A stretch of 17,999 bases of DNA from CAYWMP01 sp964459445 (GTDB taxonomy: Bacteria; Desulfobacterota; DSM-4660; Desulfatiglandales; HGW-15), in the NCBI GenBank assembly GCA_964459445.1, contig CAYWMP010000124.1, forward strand, positions 1 to 17,999, written 5' to 3'. Below are positions 13,287 to 17,999 of this stretch, piece after piece (the first letter of the stretch is position 1; each line of letters starts with the position of its first letter). The position numbers and the translations under genes were made by a program. The notes beneath the pieces were generated by a model that was given only the letters and a program-made list of their open reading frames with translations, searched no databases and had not been told where the DNA came from.

Positions 13287-16200
13287 ATTGTCTCCCCTCC
13301 GCTTCCTTGATATCCAGGCGGCCCTGATAGATCGAGCCCTCCTGCCCGTCGATACTGATCCAATCACCTGTCGTCATCACGAAGTCGTCTATGGAGCAGG
13401 TACCATCTCTCTCCCTACAAACAAGATTGGCGCAGCCGACCACACAGGTCTTTTCGAGTCTATGGGCTACGATGGCCGCGTGGGATGTCGCCCCACCCCT
13501 CCCAGTCAACAACCCGTCCGCTTCGGAGATCTCTTTGATGTCGTCCGGTACTGTGTCGCCCCTGACCAGGATTAGGGATGTCCTTGCCTCCTCTTTTCTC
13601 CAGTATTGAATTTCATCCAAGCTGTAAACCACGCGGCCCGCCATCGCGCCGCCACTGACCCCTATGCCATGTCCGACCAAGTTGTCTCTTGATTCCGGGG
13701 CAGCAACAAAAGACAGGACCTTCCTCCTCTCTCTGATGGCCATGTCCCGCGTCTGGAGGAAAAAGAGATCCTCCGTCGATGGAGATTCGAAGGTGAATTC
13801 CATCTCCTGGGGTCCCCATCTCTCCGTGTATATGAGCTGCTTGGCCACGTCTCTGATCTTTCTGTAGAGTTCAGGAAAATGGGTTTCCAAATTCATGCCC
13901 ATCCTATTCTCAGCTTTAGCCTGTTTATTGGAAATGGGAAGGGTCTTCACAAGGCCGGATACAACGTCTTCACCCTGATTCCCTAGGGTGAAATCACCCC
14001 ATAATGTCACCATATCGCCGGACCATCTCGGATTATGACTAAAAACGACGCCGGACCCGGATTGTCGTGAAATATTGCCGAAGACCATTTGTTGTACGGT
14101 TACGGCAGTACCCCAGTCATCGGAAATCCTCATGACGCTACGGTAGGTGTCGGCTTTTTCCGAATCCCAGGAATCCAGGACCTTCCCAACCGTTATGTAG
14201 AGTTGTTCAAGTGGTGAGGATGCAATATCGATATTGTTGTCTAAAAGAAAGGTTTTGTATCTCTGTGCAACCTCTTTCATCTGCGGCCCGGAAAAGTCAC
14301 TCTTATAGGGCACGCCGAGTTTAACCTTGAAATCTGCAATAATAGCGTCAAAATCATCCCTATCCAGGCCAAAGGCCATGCCGTAGGATTGAAGAAACCT
14401 GCGATAGCAATCCCAAGCAAACCATATATTCTTGGTCAACTTCGCGACACCATGGGCGACATCCTCATTGATTCCCACGTTGAGAAAGGTATCCATCATG
14501 CCTGGTTGCGATATGGCGGAACCGCTTCTCACTGATAGGAGTAGTGGGTTTTTTGGATCCCCAAACCGCTTGCCGGAAACCCCCTCCAGGGTGGCGATTT
14601 CCCTGGCGATTTGCTCCTTCAGGTTCCTGTTGGTGGGTGAATAACTGTCAATGATTTCACGACATCTGAACACCTCGGTTGTGACAATGAACCCCGGCGG
14701 GACCGGAAACCCATAGCCGCTCAACCTCACGAGGTTCATTCCTTTGCTGCCGAGGTAGATCACATCGCTTATGTTTGTATTCACCGGAGACATGGGTGTC
14801 ACGGCACGTTGAGGGTCATAATCAAGCAAGAGGCGCAGGCCCTTCTTGGGCAGTCTGTCCGCCTGCTTGAAAAGCGTATTCATGATACGGCTCAAGAAAA
14901 GATCGAGCTGCTGAAGACCCAAGGAAGAAGAAATTCTGTCCCTCAAGAATATTTCCGATACCCGGTGGACAAGTTTATCATGACCAATGGGGCCAAGGGG
15001 TCTGTATTTGGGCATCAGATTTTCCACGGGCAATTGCTCCAGGATTCTGATGAGGTTCTGCTGGTGGGTGTTATTGAAGTAATCGTTTACAATATTCCTG
15101 ACGGCCTGGGAAAGTCCTCTGAAAATATCCAGGAACTGCGTGAAGGAAAAACCTCTGATCTTAAGGGATTGCGCCAGTAGGCCAAGCTGCCCTTCCACCT
15201 CGGCGGAAGAAATGCCGTCCAGTTTCAAGGCGCGATAGAAAAGCCCCAGGTAATTATAGATCCTGGAAAAGGTCGCCCGGGTAATGAGGTTAAGGTCAAT
15301 CCGGTCAACCAACTCCTCAAAGAGTTGATTAACCAGGGCCTCGAGGCGAAAGGACAGACCCAATGTGTCGAATTTTCGTTCGTGATACATGCCGTACATG
15401 GATGGGATGTCCACGGCGAAATGTCGCTTATGGTAAATATCCTCTCTGATTTCGAATTCCTCCGGGGAGAGTATTACATCCTTCAATTCTTCCAAAAAAC
15501 TCAACAATTTTGACAACTTTTGACGGGTGTCCCTTACATTCAGCGCCCGCTTCAACCTGTCAAGTTCCGGGAAAATCGATGTTTGAAGCTGTTTCACGTA
15601 GTTCTCCAATTCAACGGTTCCCAGTTCGTATTTTTGATAGAAAATCTTGTGAAGATGGAGGGTCAATTGGACTCGTTCCAGATCCTTTTTTGTAACGCCC
15701 TTAACACTGTCAAAGGAATCTTTGAGTTCGGCGCTCCAGATCTCCATAAGATCGGTTATCTTTAAAAGCCTGAAATCTTCGAAAAGGTGTGCAACCACCC
15801 TGTGGACCCCGTCCACATAGGGCCCTTCCGTCTCGATCTGGTTGAAGATGTTCGGAGGGACAAAGGATGCCAGTCCGGCCTTCTCTTTGGTTCTCCAAAA
15901 ATGAAGCATAGCCTCAATAAAGCCTATGATCCGATTACTGCTCTCAACATGGCTTTGCTTTCTTAAAAAATGGACCAGAATGTCCTTTCGGAGGCATAAC
16001 TCATCGAGCCTTGTAGATATGTCTCTGAGTTCGCCCTCTGCGCCGATGTCGTTGAAATAGGAGGGGAAGAGCCTGGCGAGTTGTTTTGCCAAGTTGTAAA
16101 CAGGACCGATTTCGCTGTTAAGGAATCCCGTAATATCCCGGGGAAATAGATCCGTGTCCTTTATAAAAACCCCTCCCAAAGACAGGTGAATGATGAGGGC

Positions 16201-17469
16201 TGATAGGAGCTTTTTTGACCACTTCGGATTTTGCTCTATGATTTCAAGCCAGGTCCGAATGTTGTGAATATGGGCGGTGTTTGCCTGAATCTGCCAGTCG
16301 TCTCCAACCCCCGTCAATTCCGGTGTTTGGAAACCCAAGGCCACCACGCGATCCATAAAAAAATCAACCATGTCGCTATCATCGATTTTGTAGACAGCGG
16401 TTCCGGCACTTAACACGGAGGTAAGACCCGTGCCCGGAAATTTCTTTGAACTGACCTTTAGGATATCAAAAGTCTTCTCAAGCATCCGCTCTACGTGCTG
16501 GGTTTCCTCATGGGCAATAAGCCACTTTAAAGTCCGATTGATTTCTCTCAAGGCCTCTTCATGGATGGATGAGATCCCTTCCGTGTCCATGACGCGAAAG
16601 AGAAAGACTAGCTTCCAGGTATTGCTTTGACGCGTACTCCCTCCAGCCCTAAAGAGCTTATGGGGTGTCTCTCTGTAGGTATCCACAAGATGATTATACC
16701 CGGGGAATGGGATCAGGGCTCCCAGAAGTTCCTTTGATCCTGCCTCTTTCCCACGGGTGATGGATTCGAGTTTTCCTAGGAGGCCCTCTAAATGATTGTG
16801 CGAGATAGGCTGGAAAATCTCCCTGACCAAGCCGGATTCCGCACCTTCAATGCCCGCCTCCCTATTGAACCAGGCCTGGGGGTCTTCCTCATTCAACCAA
16901 TAGGAATAGCAATGGGTCAGATATTTTGCGAAAAGGCCATTTATTGAGCTACAATCGGTTTCACTGGAAGCCTTTTCCAGAAATGCCTGGGCGATCCGGT
17001 TAAACTGATAATAGCTCCTTACATACAGGAAGAAGGTGTCATCATCATAACACCTTAAATGGTCGAAAACGAATACCAGGGAAGGCAAGAACCTCGAGAA
17101 ATCGTCCCCCGAATCCCTAATGATCTTTTGCAGATAAATGAGAAGATCATCGGTGGCATCTCTTTTCACACCACTATCCTGAGCCCGCTCGACAGCCTGC
17201 AAGAGTATGCCGGCATAAAGCTTTGCCGCCTCGGGTCCCTTTGGATGGACCTTCAGGAGGTGAAAATAGTCCAGCGCATAGCTTCTGGCTTCTTTTACGA
17301 TGAACCGCCAATTCCTATAGGGATGACACACCTCTTCCAGGAAAGTGTTCACACCTTCCATGATACCGGGATACTTCGACATCACCTCTTTTACAATGAG
17401 GTATTCATCGCTGATGGTTACATCAACCCGGCTGCATTCCAGATTGACCTCAAGGGCTTTGGATGGCAT
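13279..17469 (-). CDS. PPDK-like phosphotransferase with long unknown N-terminal region and no PEP-binding barrel
   Basis: The 1396-residue protein has three parts. Residues 1 to about 890 are mainly predicted helical and match nothing I recognise. Residues about 903-1245 form a PPDK-type ATP-grasp domain: LGSKGMNLVRL (906-916), PVPPGF, RSGSAISQPGMMDT (981-994), NQGEDVVSG, QEMEF (1221-1225) and LQTRD. Residues about 1262-1385 form the swivelling domain with phospho-accepting His1330 in GRGGATSHAA. The protein ends there. The C-terminal TIM barrel that binds PEP or pyruvate in PPDK and PEP synthase is missing, so it should not be called PPDK. It may phosphorylate another acceptor, bound perhaps by the N-terminal region. 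The ATG at 17469 lacks a ribosome binding site. A strong one with ATG at 17533 is one base out of frame. It overlaps the GAPDH gene by 8 nt. Confidence 0.8.
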   Translation of the reverse strand: MPSKALEVNLECSRVDVTISDEYLIVKEVMSKYPGIMEGVNTFLEEVCHPYRNWRFIVKEARSYALDYFHLLKVHPKGPEAAKLYAGILLQAVERAQDSGVKRDATDDLLIYLQKIIRDSGDDFSRFLPSLVFVFDHLRCYDDDTFFLYVRSYYQFNRIAQAFLEKASSETDCSSINGLFAKYLTHCYSYWLNEEDPQAWFNREAGIEGAESGLVREIFQPISHNHLEGLLGKLESITRGKEAGSKELLGALIPFPGYNHLVDTYRETPHKLFRAGGSTRQSNTWKLVFLFRVMDTEGISSIHEEALREINRTLKWLIAHEETQHVERMLEKTFDILKVSSKKFPGTGLTSVLSAGTAVYKIDDSDMVDFFMDRVVALGFQTPELTGVGDDWQIQANTAHIHNIRTWLEIIEQNPKWSKKLLSALIIHLSLGGVFIKDTDLFPRDITGFLNSEIGPVYNLAKQLARLFPSYFNDIGAEGELRDISTRLDELCLRKDILVHFLRKQSHVESSNRIIGFIEAMLHFWRTKEKAGLASFVPPNIFNQIETEGPYVDGVHRVVAHLFEDFRLLKITDLMEIWSAELKDSFDSVKGVTKKDLERVQLTLHLHKIFYQKYELGTVELENYVKQLQTSIFPELDRLKRALNVRDTRQKLSKLLSFLEELKDVILSPEEFEIREDIYHKRHFAVDIPSMYGMYHERKFDTLGLSFRLEALVNQLFEELVDRIDLNLITRATFSRIYNYLGLFYRALKLDGISSAEVEGQLGLLAQSLKIRGFSFTQFLDIFRGLSQAVRNIVNDYFNNTHQQNLIRILEQLPVENLMPKYRPLGPIGHDKLVHRVSEIFLRDRISSSLGLQQLDLFLSRIMNTLFKQADRLPKKGLRLLLDYDPQRAVTPMSPVNTNISDVIYLGSKGMNLVRLSGYGFPVPPGFIVTTEVFRCREIIDSYSPTNRNLKEQIAREIATLEGVSGKRFGDPKNPLLLSVRSGSAISQPGMMDTFLNVGINEDVAHGVAKLTKNIWFAWDCYRRFLQSYGMAFGLDRDDFDAIIADFKVKLGVPYKSDFSGPQMKEVAQRYKTFLLDNNIDIASSPLEQLYITVGKVLDSWDSEKADTYRSVMRISDDWGTAVTVQQMVFGNISRQSGSGVVFSHNPRWSGDMVTLWGDFTLGNQGEDVVSGLVKTLPISNKQAKAENRMGMNLETHFPELYRKIRDVAKQLIYTERWGPQEMEFTFESPSTEDLFFLQTRDMAIRERRKVLSFVAAPESRDNLVGHGIGVSGGAMAGRVVYSLDEIQYWRKEEARTSLILVRGDTVPDDIKEISEADGLLTGRGGATSHAAIVAHRLEKTCVVGCANLVCRERDGTCSIDDFVMTTGDWISIDGQEGSIYQGRLDIKEAEGRQYG

Positions 17470-17512
17470 GTTTTGCGATCTCGCGACCTGGGGCCTGCCT
17501 TTTATCAGAATC

Positions 17513-17533
17513 CTATACTTGCCCCATGATCAT
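17513..17533 (-). other. Six-codon ORF with strong ribosome binding site, possible true start of the dikinase after a frameshift
   Basis: GGAG (17544-17541) lies 7 nt before an ATG that opens MIMGQV and stops at TAG (17515-17513). Removing one G from the GGGG run (17525-17522) would join this ATG in frame with the dikinase, adding 21 residues (MIMGKYRILIKG onward) with no stop in between. It is either a sequencing or assembly indel, a real frameshift, or a leader peptide. Confidence 0.5.
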
Positions 17534-17582
17534 GAATTTTCTCCTTTAAACTCAAAAAGTGCATGGATTCGAGAGCTTAAAA

Positions 17583-17610
17583 ATTCTAGCAAAGATCCTT
17601 AGTGCATCAA
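17583..17610 (-). promoter_or_regulatory. Possible sigma70-type promoter of the dikinase-GAPDH run
   Basis: TTGATG (17610-17605, 4/6) and TAGAAT (17588-17583, 5/6) are separated by 16 bp. The expected start of transcription is near 17576, about 30 nt before the GGAG at 17544. Position and spacing are good, but no other evidence supports it. Confidence 0.45.
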
Positions 17611-17638
17611 AGGATTATTTTCCTCTCTTTTCGCAAGG

Positions 17639-17703
17639 CATTGACCGCTGTTGTCGCCCATAATAGAATGATCGGATTCATGCTTTCAAGGCATCGGTCA
17701 ATG
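17639..17703. other. Inverted repeat CATTGACCG / CGGTCAATG
   Basis: Perfect 9-bp arms lie at 17639-17647 and 17695-17703, 47 bp apart, upstream of the putative promoter. They could form a stem or be two half-sites for a regulator. No gene is seen between them. Confidence 0.35.
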
Positions 17704-17719
17704 AGTGTGGTTTCATAAG

Positions 17720-17739
17720 GGTCGGCCACCGTGCCGACC
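17720..17739. other. GC-rich hairpin GGTCGGC / GCCGACC
   Basis: A perfect 7-bp stem with a 6-nt loop. Neither side has a U-run, so it is not a standard terminator. It sits in the gene-free 17534-17999 stretch. Confidence 0.4.
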
Positions 17740-17855
17740 AGAAAACTTGACATAAATCTTAACATCTTTGGTTATATAGACACCTAGTTCACCGGGGCAG
17801 AATATTTGACGGGATAACAGGATCAACTAGCCATTTTTGGGATACGAATCCGGAA

Positions 17856-17985
17856 ATCGTCAAAAAGCATCGCTTAAGCGGGATTCCGATATGGCTATAT
17901 CGGAACCAATGTGGAGATCTTGAATGACAATAATAAGTTAACTTATTATTGTCATCAAGTGCTCCACATAATGCTTTTAGACGAT
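17856..17985. repeat. 130-bp nested palindromic element with a perfect 32-bp core
   Basis: The core at 17924-17955 is a perfect 32-bp palindrome centred at 17939/17940. Outside it, ATGTGGAG (17909-17916) is matched by CTCCACAT (17962-17969) and CTTG by CAAG. Further out, 17856-17870 and 17971-17985 are 15-bp inverted arms with one mismatch. The left arm alone carries about 38 extra bp holding a 10-bp palindrome (CGCTTAAGCG, 17871-17880) and a 9-bp-stem hairpin (17884-17892 with 17897-17905). Each arm also reads GTGGAG, a gap and ATGACAATAATAAGTTAA, a five-codon ORF. No transposase is seen. The origin may be a MITE or an inverted duplication. The remainder of 17740-17855 shows nothing I can name. 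Confidence 0.7.
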
Positions 17986-17999
17986 CTAATCAAATAACC

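Noticed and set aside
13279..17469. Naming the dikinase ppdK or ppsA
   Set aside because: The PEP/pyruvate-binding barrel required for those reactions is missing at the C-terminus.
17744..17776. Plus-strand promoter TTGACA with TTATAT
   Set aside because: The spacer is 19 bp and no plus-strand gene follows within the window.
1..17999. CRISPR array, transposase, phage or toxin-antitoxin genes
   Set aside because: Looked for on both strands; no repeat-spacer array or matching protein motifs were seen.

Overview
The window looks like a chromosomal piece of an uncultured or little-studied Desulfobacterota (deltaproteobacterial) genome. This is inferred from gene content and style: a thrS-infC-rpmI-rplT translation block, a very long PPDK-like dikinase coupled to a divergent GAPDH, envelope proteins of LPP20, SLH and FlgT-like type, and moderate GC with many intergenic palindromes. 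No marker gene fixes the taxon. Every gene I support lies on the minus strand, so the biological order runs from high to low coordinates.

Region 17999-13279. A 530-bp gene-free stretch carries a large nested palindromic element (17856-17985), smaller hairpins and a plausible sigma70-type promoter. It leads into a 1396-codon PPDK-like protein: a long helical N-terminal region of unknown function, an ATP-grasp domain and a swivelling phospho-histidine domain, with no C-terminal PEP-binding barrel. The best Shine-Dalgarno/ATG pair upstream is one base out of frame.

Region 13286-4349. A tight run of genes follows: divergent GAPDH (8 nt overlap with the dikinase), a secreted zinc-dependent phospholipase C-like protein, mutL, miaA, an exported LPP20-like protein, a TPR/SLH lipoprotein, an exported FlgT-like protein, a CDP-alcohol phosphatidyltransferase (pgsA-like) and tRNA-Val(GAC). 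The run ends at a strong hairpin terminator.

Region 4202-398. A good promoter (-35/-10 at 4202-4174) starts a long leader of roughly 380 nt for thrS. The leader contains a 143-bp MITE-like element with exactly co-centred inverted repeats, and a hairpin just before the start codon. Then come thrS, infC (apparent AUA start, Shine-Dalgarno inside the last thrS codons), rpmI and rplT, with structured RNA before both rpmI and rplT, and a tandem-hairpin terminator. pheS/pheT, often next in other bacteria, are not here.

Region 397-1. A gene-free stretch with short tandem repeats in opposite orientations precedes the first 42 codons of a probable FAD-linked oxidase that runs off the window.

I see no phage genes, transposase, rRNA, CRISPR array or obvious defence system. 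The less ordinary content is the barrel-less dikinase, the envelope-protein trio, and the palindromic intergenic elements.
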